A DNA stretch of 64,000 bases from positions 31,004,501 to 31,068,500 of the forward strand of contig JAIVEN010000019.1 of the NCBI GenBank assembly GCA_026686845.1, given 5' to 3'. Source of the DNA: Adenanthera pavonina (lineage: Eukaryota; Streptophyta; Magnoliopsida; Fabales; Fabaceae). Both the position numbers and the translations under genes were made by a program. The stretch's first letter is position 1. Every line of letters begins with the position of its first letter. The notes under the pieces are model-generated. The model was given only the letters and a program-made list of their open reading frames with translations, searched no databases and had not been told where the DNA came from. Shown here piece after piece: positions 1 to 12,000 of the stretch.

Positions 1-41
1 AGACTTACAGTTACACACAGCCCACCTAACAATTGAAGCAA

Positions 42-61
42 CTCACGTGACAACACGTGAG
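42..61. promoter_or_regulatory. Inverted pair of CACGTG (G-box) cores
   Basis: Two CACGTG cores lie at 44-49 and 54-59, arranged as CTCACGTG-ACAA-CACGTGAG, a perfect inverted repeat around a 4-base spacer. G-boxes bind plant bZIP and bHLH factors. The site lies about 210 bases beyond the stop of the Rab gene, so it more likely serves a gene to the left of this window, if it is functional. Function is inferred from the motif only. Confidence 0.4.
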
Positions 62-271
62 ATGCATATTTTATGTTTGTTGATGCTACCTAGCTTCTTC
101 CCAGCTCTAAATCTCTGGTTCCATTGCAAGTACCCACAAACCCACCCTGGGGTCAAAATTATGAGCATTGTTTTCAAGTCCTATTAATTTATTCTCGGAT
201 TAAAATATGAACACCTTAACCCCTCCCTCTTGATAACCAAATAAAAATATAAAATATTCATCCCTCTTCGG

Positions 272-1609
272 TCAGCACGCACAGCCACCTCCTCGTTGCT
301 CTGGTTCTGATACGGTTTCGGAGATTCCCGGGAAATATCTGCATATATAAATGAACCAAACACAGTTATATCAGATATAAGATACATGTTGAATTATTAA
401 TAAGTAATGGTTGAAAGTGAGGTTGATTCTTGATTAGTGAATACATTTCTGTTTCGTGTTCGTTTTCTAGTGCAGTTTTAGCAGCACCTAAGAATGCCTC
501 CTCAACATTGTAACCCTCTTTGGCAGAGGTCTCATAATAAGGTATGTTTCCCCTGGAAGCACACCATTCCTTCGCTTTCTTCTCAGACACCTGCAATATC
601 AACGCTTAACCACAACTTCAGAAACATGACTTCATACATAAAGGAAATCGAACTCAAGATAATTCTTTTTCTTTTTTTTTTTTCTTTTTCCTAACTATAC
701 CATTCTAGTTTGTCCACCATTCACATCAACCTTGTTCCCAAGTAGTACAAAGGGGAATCCTTCAGGATCGTTCGCATCTGACTGCACAGGTAACGACAGT
801 CAGACAAGCAATAAACAAAGACGATGCAAAAAGACCAGAAATGCGTTGGAACCTGTTTAAGAAACTCGTCGTGCCAATTGTTGAGGGTCTCAAAGGTTTT
901 ATGTATATTGACATCAAATACAAGAACACAGCAATCGGCTCCTCTGTAAAATGCAGCCCCTAGGCTATGGAACCTTTCCTGCCCTGCAGTGTCCCAAATC
1001 TACAACACACCACCATTTTATTTCATTATTTTCCCACACAAATTTACGTGTGGGCAACGAAACGGAAACATATATTAATATGTACTCACTTGCAAGGTTA
1101 CCAGTTTGTCATCCACTTGTACTTCCCTCGTCACAAAATCTGCTCCTATGGTGGCTTTATATTGTGGACTGTACTTTTTATAGACGTATCTGAATAGGTT
1201 GTTAATGTTCCACAAATTTAGCAGTATAAAAAAAAAGAAAAAGAAAAAGTAAACTTGACCATGTTTTGGGATATATATTAATCCTATTTAAACAGTACTA
1301 ATTAATGCGCCAAAACGTAAGGAAGGAAAAGGGAAACAGTGAAAATAATCTGATGGCAGATTGTATTCCGAGTTCAACGAATCAGTGACATCATCAGAAA
1401 GACAGGACCAGATTGTCAATTTGCTTTGGGGATGTAAATGGAGGATACTGATTTATCAACGACGTCTTTCCCACCCTGTAAAGAAATTCAAAACCTGCAT
1501 TACTATAAAACAGAGAACAGTTGATTGAAAGAAAAATCCTACATCCATACCCACTATCGCCGAGGACGATGACCTTGAGCAATGTTCTGTTTCTGTGGGA
1601 CATGTCCAT
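272..1609 (-). CDS. Rab7-type small GTPase (RABG family)
   Basis: Minus-strand gene of seven coding exons: 1609-1551, 1475-1449, 1189-1090, 999-853, 781-701, 590-445, 338-272. They join in phase into 208 residues, the usual Rab length. Visible motifs are the P-loop GDSGVGKT (around residues 17-24), effector-side YKATIGADF, WDTAGQERF (G3), GNKVD (G4), ETSAK (G5) and a C-terminal GGGCAC double-cysteine prenylation signal. The last exon is short and follows an EIYFP junction, as in plant RABG2/RABG3. Rab7 proteins cycle on late endosome and vacuole membranes and control fusion with the vacuole; this role is inherited from the family. The start is either ATG 1609 or ATG 1603; the second gives MSHRNRTLLKV. 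Exon 2 is only 27 bases. No broken exon was seen. RABG2 versus RABG3 membership is not settled. Confidence 0.93.
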
Positions 1610-4600
1610 AATAAGGAAGACCTAGAAACTATATAATCAGAAACAGCTATGAGCGTTATTTCTTGGGAAGAAAACATTAAACAAGGGAGATAGATGGTAG
1701 TAACAAAAACAAAAGGTCAAAGGATATATAAGAGAGAGAGAGAGATGAGGGATGGCCAATATCGAGGATGTTCTTAGTTGATGTCGTCGTATTTGGGGTA
1801 ACTGGCAAAGTGCAAGTTGCCTTTTTTGCTTTTTAGAAAATTGAATTGAATGATGGAGCAGGAGAAGCATGTGAGGCCTTTGCCAACCAAAATCATCATA
1901 CAAAAGTGCCAGCGATGTATTAAGCCGCTGACCCACCCCACCCCAGATTGACATTGGGGCACATGTGTGTGTGCTCTTCCCTCTCCTTCATATCCATCTC
2001 TATCTGACTATCTCCATCTTGGACTCTCACTAAACTCAATGGTTTTCAATTCACTTCATGTCACTCACAGGCATTCCTTGAACGGGACCTCACATAGTAT
2101 ATCCATTTTATTTCAATCTTATCCTGTCTGAAGTTTCAATGTTGCCTTGTGTTTTAAAAACTATTATATCTCTTTAAATTTTAATCTATCCCACCTAATA
2201 CGAAAATCTAATTATTCTAAATTTGTGAATACCAAGTTCTTTTTTGGTTTTACTTTATTGATTCATTTTTTTTTAATCAACGGACATACTTTTAGTTTTG
2301 TCAAAATTTGATATAAATAAGATTACAACTTTGCGGTAATGAAATTTAAAATGCCAGTTATTCACAACTAAAAAACAAAACAGTTCTATTAAAAAAGGGA
2401 TGTTCGGATACAATAAGCTGTATCTGTACATTTCTTTTTTTCGCCAAATTTTCTACCCGTTAATTGCGCAGTAATCCAATGAAACTTCCCACAGAACAAG
2501 ATCAACAGATAACTTTGAAATGAATTGACTTGCCTTTGTTGAATTGTGTATGTTGAAATGTTTAATAATTTTTCTCTGGTCAAAATGACAAAAAGAAATG
2601 TCAAGTATTTTTTCTGTGACAACTATTTTTTTTCTTTTAGACGTGTATATATATTATTCCACTGTGGAGTATCGATCCTGGGAGTAAAAGCCCTTAACAT
2701 TCCCTGGATAAGGATATTAACTTTTGATAAAAGTTTTTGTTTTAAAACACAATTTTTTTTTTCAAAAAAAGGATGACAATCTACAAGTTTAGCCCGGTCA
2801 AGTCAATCAGAGCCCAAATCTGGACCCAGTCTTGTTTGGCCAGTCACTCAAACCTAGTAGGGCGTGGAGAATAAGCATGGTTATATCATATAAAAAGATA
2901 AAAAAAAATGCATGCATTCTAGTAGAAATGAAGCGAAGCTGAATATTTGTCTATTTTTAGCATATTTAATTTATAGTCAAGTGGCGGAGAAGGTGCGACG
3001 AAGCCCCTCTGCCTTTCACTTTCCAACGAAATCCAATTTGGTGACTCATTAATTAAACTAAATTTATGATGTAAAACAGTATCCATTGACTAGGTTTTCA
3101 TCTATAATGAATGGGTTCGAGAGGGACCAAGCAGATAAATTCTTCGAACAACAGAAAGAGACGTTTATATGCAAAGTAAAAGGCGACTAACAACAGATGG
3201 CGTGCACTGCAATAACCCAACTTGCAATTTACATCATTGCTGTCAATTGAATAAGACGGTGCAGTCTAAAAAAGGATTTCCACCTATTATTTTAACGAAC
3301 TAAATAAATAAAAACCAAAATTTAGCAGAATTTATCTTCAATTTGGTACATCTCTCATTTTTGTGAACGCAACAAGTGATCGGAATTATATTGTAGACAT
3401 GTTGTTTTCTATGTTTTTAGGTTGGATCGTAGGCGTGCACAATGTCAATGTACATGTGGTTTTTTTTTTTGGAATTGTTTAAATTTAATGTATTTTTTAA
3501 ATTAATTGCCAAAAATGTATTTATCTAAAATAAACATATTTTTAAAAAAGTAAACAATCCAAAAAAATGATCAAATCTTAGAAGAAGTCCATATATAAAT
3601 TATATTATTATATATAAAATTTATAACAATTCACTTTATTCATAAGTAATAAATATAAATAGTGCATTTTATATTTTTATTTTTATTTTTTTGGATTTTT
3701 TAGCATCTAACACTAGGCCCACCACCTAGTTGAGTTGGGTTTATAAGCATCACTGCGCTAGTTACGCAATGGCAGCTATACAGGGTTCCCACTTCTGACG
3801 ACCAAGTGACTTGTATCCTGTAAAAACCCTTGGTAACGACAAACAACTTCATTTAAAAAAAAAAAAAGTTTTTGAAGGACTTTGTTTTGTACTACTAAGA
3901 CTTGTGAGTTGTGGCTTTCAATTTGGGTCACAATCCCTCAAGCACTGTCATCTCTCTCTATCTTGATAAACTCCATGTTCCTTGTATCTGGACGTGAATT
4001 TTTCAGGGTAATTCATTGTTCGAATCACCCTCATGCCCCCCAATCCTCCTCTTCCTATTTCCTTGCAATTTCACGTACGTCATTATGTTTATTTGGAATC
4101 ACGCTCTACTTTGCACCATCCAATGAACTCCAGCATCCCAAATTTCAACTCATCAAACACCTGTGGAGCTGTTGATGAATGTGGATGTCCCTCTCAATCT
4201 TTTCCAAATTTTTTGTACAAAATATTCATTTCTCATATTATACCATTATTATTATTATTATTGTCAACTCATTTATAAAGGTGAGAATCCCAACAAATTC
4301 TAAGGATTTAGTAGTACAAGGAAAAAAATAAAAAAAAAAATAATTAGACGTGTTGTCGAACCATTGTCATGTCATATTTCTCTGTTTAAAGAGCATGGTC
4401 CTAACAACCGAAAAAATCATTTAAAATGACAAAAGAGAAGGCCAACAAGTATGAACTGAACTTTTAACTCGACCGAAAAAGCGCGCGGAGAACCTTATCT
4501 TTAAGATAATGATCATCACTATATATTGTTCCTTATACATATGGTTATTAAATTATATTTATTCTTTGAGCATCAATTCTTATTATACATATCATATATC

Positions 4601-4620
4601 ATTTTTTCTTTTAAGGTTCA

Positions 4621-4684
4621 ATATATATATATATATATATATCAGATCAACCATAAAGAACAGAGTTATATATATATATATATA
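4621..4684. repeat. Two (AT)n microsatellites
   Basis: Alternating AT runs at 4621-4641 and 4667-4684, separated by about 25 bases, roughly 700 bases upstream of the WRKY gene. Likely length-polymorphic. Confidence 0.85.
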
Positions 4685-5120
4685 GAGCACTACTATATCA
4701 CAGTGAACTCATGGGAGAGTGCGTTATCGATCATTATATATAGGAAGACAGAAAAACATGTGGCTCTCGCACAAAAGGATATTGACAGAGCCACAAGTGG
4801 TGTTAATTAGTGTCATGGATATACTATTCGCCAGTAGAGACAATGAAGTTTGAAACCACACTATGGAGAAGATCAGTCATCTAGCAAATTACTTTAAAAT
4901 TTCGGTGTATGGTCAAAAATAACAAGGTTTTATACAAAACTTGACAAAATTGAACGATGGTAAATAAAGATATTAATGAAGTGTGAAACCACGTACTTCG
5001 TAAAATTAATTTGACAAGATTTATCGATAAAACATGTAACCTATGAGAAAATGAAGTCTCCGGAAAGGAACAAGGTTGAGTGACAGGGCTCTACGTCATA
5101 ACAATGGCGTAACCTTGGCG

Positions 5121-5130
5121 TCCACGTGGA
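5121..5130. promoter_or_regulatory. Palindromic G-box upstream of the WRKY gene
   Basis: TCCACGTGGA is a perfect 10-base palindrome with a CACGTG core, about 235 bases upstream of the WRKY start codon. A TTGAC W-box core lies about 110 bases further upstream, near 5010. Both are plausible bZIP/bHLH and WRKY binding sites for stress control. No experimental support is visible. Confidence 0.4.
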
Positions 5131-5363
5131 CCAGTGAAGAACCAGAGTGCTTCCCTCCAGAAGTTTTTGGGCACGATACTTCCAAGCAACAACGTAAGAG
5201 GGTAAAAAAGACCTTTAATTTTTGCCAGATATTATTTAATATATCCACTGGCAGCACGCCATAGCTAACCTAACAGTCATAAAAAGCCAATATATGCCTT
5301 CCCTTTAGTCCAAAGTAGCATTTACATTATTCATTATTCTTAGTTAATATTACTGGGTTTGCA

Positions 5364-7022
5364 ATGGACTACTATTTTGAAAACCCTAACATTCCTCGTC
5401 CTGAATACTCAAAATTCTCGGCAGCAAATACATCCTCATCCGATCAGTTCATTTCGGATTATTTGGTGCTCGATAATGGTGTTGGTCATCAAGAGTCATG
5501 GTCGCAAAGTACAGAATCATCGGAGAAGGCTACTAGCGATGCCACTGGATTTTGTGGTGCTACCTCGTCCAATAATAATAACATGCAAGTGCTTGTTCTC
5601 TCTTGTTAATTTCTTGTTCTTTTTGCTCATTGCACAACCTAAAATCGAACCCCAGCACGTATTACTTATATTCTTTTTACTCTATCATAATTTTGTGCAG
5701 AAAATGCAAAAATGAGATTAAACGAAACAAGGGAGAGATGAGCCGAAGGATCGCGTTTAGAACCAGATCAGAGCTTGAGGTTATGGATGATGGATACAAA
5801 TGGAGGAAGTACGGAAAGAAGTCAGTGAAGAACAGTCCGAATCCAAGGTAAATAGTAAATATATACCGCAAAATTCGGTAAGATAATTAATAAAACCGTA
5901 TTACTTATTCCTTGATGATCTGGTGGTAAGAATAAGATGGTGATATATATACTAATTACATGTTTTATCTTGTTAAAGAATTAATATATGGGGACGGGTG
6001 AATTAACTAAATAATCTATGGCCAGATGACGCTCATCAAATTAATCCGTAAGAATTAAATACACAGTGGGCCGGGTGAATGTTCCGACGGCTGATTACTT
6101 TATGAGGGAAGTCGTGGACCTCATTGTTTGGAGTGCTATCATGGACCCCAGTTCATTACATATGTTTAAACATGAGCATTTTTCTCTTTGGCAATTTAAG
6201 CAAATGTTCTAGAATTTGATCTTCCCAGTGCATACATATGTGGGATTTGATCGTTGGGTTTGTGTTTGAATTGATGAAGCAGTTAGGATCGAAGATGTTT
6301 GATCTGATGGATCGATCTATTTGCTTGTGACACATGTAGTGTCTATTTTGTGAACATGGGGTGTGTCAGTGAGATAGTGATCTGCCTATATATTCAGTTC
6401 ACACTCTGGCGATTTGACTAACACTTTCTTCATGTTTGTTAGCATTTTGAATGTGCAAGAATAAGAAGCAAACAAGATCATCTTAGTCATAATTAATTGA
6501 TATTATTGGTGTATTACTTGGTCGACTGCCTTCTTTTTATGCAGGCGTGGCATTCATGCTATAGTGAATTATAATTAAACTTATATATGAATTAATATTT
6601 ACTCGAACTTGACAATAATGAGAATATTAAGAAAGGTTTTGTGGACTGAACTTGGGTAAAAAATTATGCCTGAATGCATATATCGCCGGAAGCAGTCTCT
6701 GGTGGCAGTGTCTATATAATTATCATGATTTGTTGTGTGTGTGTGTATATATATATATATTATAGTGATACGTACTAATCTGATGAGTGCTCAAGATCGA
6801 TCATTGACGTACGATGATGAATGCAGGAACTACTACAAGTGTTCATATGGAGGATGCAGTGTGAAGAAAAGGGTGGAAAGGGACAGGGACGACTCGAGCT
6901 ACGTGATAACGAGTTATGAAGGAGTGCACAACCATGAGATCCCAAGTGTCACCTACTACTCCTCCTTCCTCCCTCCTAATCCTTGGCCCTTTCACGCTTC
7001 TGCAAACTCCTCATCTTCCTAG
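5364..7022 (+). CDS. WRKY transcription factor, group IIc, WRKYGKK variant (WRKY50/51-like)
   Basis: Three exons: 5364-5584, 5701-5847, 6827-7022, giving 187 residues. The single WRKY domain reads WRKYGKK (about residues 108-114) in place of the common WRKYGQK, followed by C-X4-C-X23-H-X-H (CSYGGC ... HNH). Intron 2 sits after the NPR codons just before NYYKC, the conserved R-type WRKY intron. The N-terminus is Ser/Asn-rich with a poly-Asn run at the exon 1 end. GKK proteins of this group (Arabidopsis WRKY50/51) act in salicylate/jasmonate defence signalling and bind DNA elements that differ from the standard W-box; this is family knowledge. Intron 1 is unusual: the phase fits a GC donor (AT|GCAAGT) with the good acceptor TTTTGTGCAG, or alternatively a GT donor at 5588 with a weak GAG acceptor at 5716. 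The two models differ by a few residues before IKRNKGEM. Confidence 0.9.
6735..6760. repeat. (GT)n(AT)n microsatellite in WRKY intron 2
   Basis: A GT run (6735-6746) passes directly into an AT run (6747-6760), about 65 bases before the intron 2 acceptor. A similar compound (AT)n(GT)n run lies downstream of the gene at 7362-7386. Confidence 0.85.
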
Positions 7023-9048
7023 CTACTTTCACTACCTATACCCATATATGACTCTTAGCTCCTTGTATATTGATATATAAGGTACCTGCTGATAATGATC
7101 ACCTGGCCAACTCTAATTTATTACCCAACCAATCCTTTGTTTAACTTAATCACACTACCAAGCACGGCGCGCGCGCGGCTTGGAACCTGTATCCCGTTGT
7201 TCAATTGATGATTTTAATTTTCATGTAAGACTGGATTATTTTGATTGTGTGAAATAAATATTTATACCCAAAGTAACCCCCACCCACACGGTATTCTTCA
7301 ATTTGTCTTAAAAGAAGACGCCAAAAAAATTGAGAAATGATAAATGAGACAACAGATTTAGATATATATATATGTGTGTGTGTGTATAAAACTTATCTTA
7401 AGCGCGAATCTATCATATGTGGGCATTAAACAAATGTTCCCCATTAAATTTCCTTTCCTTTCCTTTCTGAGCAAATCAAATTTATAAGCTGGTCTTTTTC
7501 GATAAGGAGAAGAGTGACATCAACATGTGGACAAATTGCTATTAACTATCACTGGTTAAGAAGCACTCTACGTGGTCGGGTCGGGTGACAGAGAGACGGC
7601 AAACAAAGAGCATCAAGATCACGTACAATCGTACCCCACAACTGCATCCAATGTAGTCGGCAAATCTGATCCGTTCAAGCTATTAGGTGTTGCTAAGCGA
7701 GCTATACGTCGCTTCCATTGTTTTTATCTCTGACCGGAAGCCAAAAGAGTAGTTCTTGGCTTGTCACTTTAGCTTTAAAAATGTCCTTGAAGTGTGGCAC
7801 AAAACAAGTTAGGTTAAAAGTGCTTTATAAATATTCAAAAACATTTTAAGCCACACCTGAAAATTAAGTGAATATACTTTACGCCGTACATTAGTTTATT
7901 TGTATTATATTATATCACGCATCTATTTTTATTAATTATTAGTTAAAACTTAAATGAAATATTAAAACTTAAAAGATCATAATGAATAATTATAGTACAA
8001 CTTCGTGTAAATTTTATGATGTAATTTTTATGGACGTTATTAATGTTGATTTTTTGGATAATTATATTTTTGAAAGACTATAATATTACTTTTGGTTTGT
8101 TAAAGAAAAAAGGTCGAAGAACGAGCAAAATTGGCTCTGCCTTGATGGTTCTGAAGTCTGAACTACACCGAGATTGTTGGGGAAATAAATAAATAAATAT
8201 TTAGTGCCAGATCTAGACACAGAACTGGATCATGCTGCATCTGGGATAGACCATGGGGCCTCTAGTTTCAGATACTTAGTTCTGGGCTTTGTTCTTCCCG
8301 AAAGATAAATAAGCTGGCCTACCCATAAAACATCACTTTGGTCCTAACTCTGAATAGCATTGGGTTTCTGTGATCTTGGGTTGGATTCTGGGTTATTAAA
8401 TTGTGTTTGAGGTTTGTATTAAAATTAAAAACAAAAAAAGTTGTGTTTGGGGGTAATTTCTTGGTTGAGCAACATGGTCGAACTGCATCAAAAAAACATG
8501 GAAGAACGCTATTAGACCGAATATCGCATCTTATTTTGCATACCGTTTAACTGATGTTGCTTAGCCTGAGTAAAGATACAGCAAACTGATAACAATCGTC
8601 GGCAACCCGTTGGCAATTCCCCAACTTTTTGGTGGTTCTTGTGGATCTTTGGTTATTGAACTTCAACAATAACTTTGAGCAACCCCAACTTCTCGAGCTT
8701 GATTTTCACTGTCAAATTGATTTCTGAGATACCCGCTTCATAGATTTTTTTTCAGATCAGTTGGCTGATGATTAAATTTCTGGATGACTGGTAGATTTTT
8801 GCGTTTTCTTCGTAGATGAATAATAACCCACTATCAGATTTCTGTTCGGATCTTGGTGGAATTCTCACATGATATGGGGTTTACAGCGAAAGCTTTGGTG
8901 CCTATATTGAGAAATTGCTCATTCTCGTGGAGCTTGAAGCCGGAACTTGATCGGCGATGTTTTATGGTAGGCCCATAGGGAAAGTATTTGAGTTTTTATT
9001 TCTGTAGTTGTATTTGGAGTTGATTCTGTTGCTGGTCTGGTGGAAAGC
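7023..9048. other. Intergenic between WRKY and LIP1-type genes
   Basis: WRKY 3' region followed by the LIP1 upstream region. It contains a GC-rich hairpin at 7159-7184, a compound microsatellite at 7362-7386 and otherwise AT-rich unique-looking DNA. The last 500 bases (about 8560-9048) are less AT-rich and are probably promoter and 5' leader of the LIP1-type gene. No supported coding region was seen. Confidence 0.55.
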
Positions 9049-12000
9049 ATGTTCCGGAGGGACCGTTATAGAGAGAGCAAAGAGCAGAATGGCGGGCCGC
9101 CATGTGGGCAGGTTAGAGTGCTCGTTGTTGGTGACTCAGGTACATGAACCTTCTTATTGTTGTGTTTGATGTTAGGGTTTGCCAGTTTTGTACGTTTTAA
9201 TCTTATTGTGGTGCCGAATTATTGTTCTAGTGGGAAATTCCGAAAAACTGTGACTCAGATTGTGCAGGGTGAACAGAACTGAAGTCATTTCTGCTATTGA
9301 TCATCTAGTGCAGGAGTTCTCCCGTAGATAAATATCGTTGGACATTTATAACAATGCTGCTGATAGCCTTAGAGTCCGGAACTAAGAAAATATTAAATCA
9401 GAATGGTTTAGATAATAGATTTGTTATTTATTTACCTATGTTACCCATTGACGATTGCAAGGTTGTTTAAAGTTTGGAGGAGAGGTTTGGACATAGAATA
9501 TATAAATCAAATTGCCTGAATTAAGTGGAACTATTGTTGCTTAGTACTTCCGAGTTTTGGGGAGAGAAATAATTCTTGCTTATAATTCTATTGATTGAGT
9601 GGCTACGGACATTGTTGTAGTGGGATAAACTAATATGTAAGTGAATATATGCTGGCATATGGTATCTCACTGGTTTGATTTTAAACCATCTACCCTTCAG
9701 GCCAAAAAATGAAAAACGAAAAATAACTGTCTATGTTTCTATCAATAATATATTTATGGTTTCTATTTATTTGTATTACTCATTCCAAGGACAATAAAAT
9801 AGCTCAGCAAGATTGTAGTCATTGAGGGCAATAAGCTACGTCCTAAATTTAAACTTGATGGGCTTACATGTGATTCATTGTGAAGAAATATTTTGATTCA
9901 TCTAAGCACATGGTTTCTTGTCCTGTTCTGCTTCTTTGATTTTTCTCTCAACCATCTTTGCATATTGAACTTAGTTGCAGATATATATATATATATATCA
10001 TATTTTCTTATTCTTGCAGGTGTCGGAAAGACTTCTCTGGTTCACCTTATTGTCAAAGGTTCTTCCATTGCTCGCCCTCCACAGACAATTGGTTGTACAG
10101 TTGGCGTAAAGGTAAAGACTCCCCACTCTATGGCTACTCCAGATTATGCATCTTTTTGATGTAGTTGAGTTCTTCACCTACTCTCCTCTATTGCTTTTTG
10201 GCAGCACATTGCTTATGGAAATTCTGGTAGTTCTTCAAGTAGCCTCAAAGGTGATTCTGAGAGAGATTTTTTCGTTGAACTTTGGGATGTGTCAGGGCAT
10301 GAACGGTACAAAGATTGCCGGTCTCTGTTTTATTCACAGATCAATGGTGAGTAGCAATGCTGTTTTTGTTTCCTTAACTAATGTTTTACTTGCTTGAAAG
10401 GAAAAGTCCATGCAATGAACAAAAAGATTCCTGATACTTAAATAGTTACCAAGTACATTTTTTGTTTCTCTTTCTAAGTCTTACATTCTTAAAATAAATG
10501 GAATATGATTAAACTTTTTATTTTGGAATTCTCAGCCTTATTCTTATCCCTTTGATGAGTATCTCTTCCCATTGTTTTCGATAATTGAGTTTATCATTAA
10601 TAGCTTTATTTTTTTCTTATGTAGTTGAGCAGAAGTTTTAACCTAAGACTACTTGCTGAGTAACTACCTAGTGATTCCTTAATAGCCTTTTAAATTTTAA
10701 CATACGAGAACATTCTAAAATTTGAATTCATTAGTAATTAATGAAACATTTGCCGTGAGGATATTTGGAACTTGGCTGTGTGATTATTTTAACTAAGGAT
10801 TCTGTCTGAACTTAATCTGCAGGTGTAATTTTTGTTCATGATCTCTCGCAAAGGAGAACAAAAACTAGCTTGCCTAAGTGGGCAGCTGAGATTGCTGCAA
10901 CTGGAACATTTTCAGCTCCTTTGGGATCTGGTGGACCTGGTGGTCTTCCTGTGCCATATATTGTTGTTGGTAACAAAGCTGATATTGCTGCAAAAGAGGG
11001 TACAAGAGGAAGCAGTGGGAATCTTGTTGATGTTGCACGCCAGTGGGTTGAGAAGCAGGGTTTGCTTCCATCCAGTGAGGAGCTTCCTCTGACCGAGAGT
11101 TTTCCTGGCAGTGGAAGCCTTATTGCTGTGAGTGTCTCAGCTAAACTATTCTACATATTATAGACTTATTGTACCAAGTGCTGCTGTGCTGGAACCAGTA
11201 GGCCTGCCAAATCTGTGCATTGGTGCTCCATAGGGGCTATGAATTAAAATAATGACTTCCTTTTCTCTTTTAACAGTAGTTTCTTAAATGATTACTCTTT
11301 ATGATGAATTTAGATCACACAATGGCTACTGTGATGTGAGCTTTGGAACTTTTTTTTTTTTTTTAATGGAGATTCTAGATAGAACTGTCAATTCGAGCCG
11401 GGTCAAAAAGTCCGAATTGAAAAACGGGCTTGGTTTTCCAAGCCCGAGCCTGCGGGATCGGTCCTATGGGCCGGCCCGCGGGCTTTTTTTTAATTTTTTA
11501 ATATTTTTTTAATGTTTTTTATACAATTATTTAAATTAATACAACTTATTATCATCATAATTTAAATTAATACAACTAATTATCATCATAATTCATCAAA
11601 AACTAACATAATATTTAAATTTTAAAATTTATATATCACTAATTAATAAAATAATATGTATTTTTTAATATTTTAAACCAAAAACAAAAGAAAAAGAAAA
11701 AAATCTCGGGCTTTCGGGCTGGCCCACCACGGGCCGGGCCCAAATGGGTCGGGCTCAAAAAGTCCAGATTATGTAATTATTCCCGAAATTGAGGCCCGAG
11801 CCCGCTCATTTTTTCGAGCTTTTCGGGCCGGCCCGTCGGGCTTGGCCCATTTTGACGGTTCTAATTCTAGATATATACTGTTTGGGAATCTGTACGTTTT
11901 TGCATTCTGTTGAATAGTTTCTAATATCAATTGAACTTTATTTATCCCCATGGTTATTTATTTGTTGGACATCTGCAGGCTGCAAAAGAAGCAAGGTATG

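Larger units (their letters stand above)
1610..5363. other. Intergenic: divergent promoter region of the Rab and WRKY genes
   Basis: AT-rich DNA without a supported gene. It holds a (GA)n tract near 1732-1746 and a GA/CT-rich block to about 2030 upstream of the Rab start, a small imperfect hairpin-like segment near 3460-3570 with T-rich and A-rich arms, and (AT)n microsatellites at 4621-4641 and 4667-4684. Open frames here (for example 3882-4175 and 4526-4810) are low-complexity and match nothing I recognise. Confidence 0.6.

Noticed and set aside
3882..4278. Two overlapping frames of 97 and 81 codons
   Set aside because: No recognisable domain, no splice context and overlapping frames; likely chance in moderately AT-rich DNA.
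4526..4810. 94-codon frame upstream of the WRKY gene
   Set aside because: It is mostly translated (AT)n microsatellite (YIYIYIY runs), with no codon or family support.
10832..11163. Several overlapping frames in LIP1 exon 4
   Set aside because: Only the frame carrying VVGNKADIAAKEG and joining in phase with both neighbouring exons is real; the others are shadows.
11288..11951. Open frames with Gly/Pro/Arg-rich peptides in LIP1 intron 4
   Set aside because: They are produced by the GC-rich ends of the hAT MITE and have no family match.
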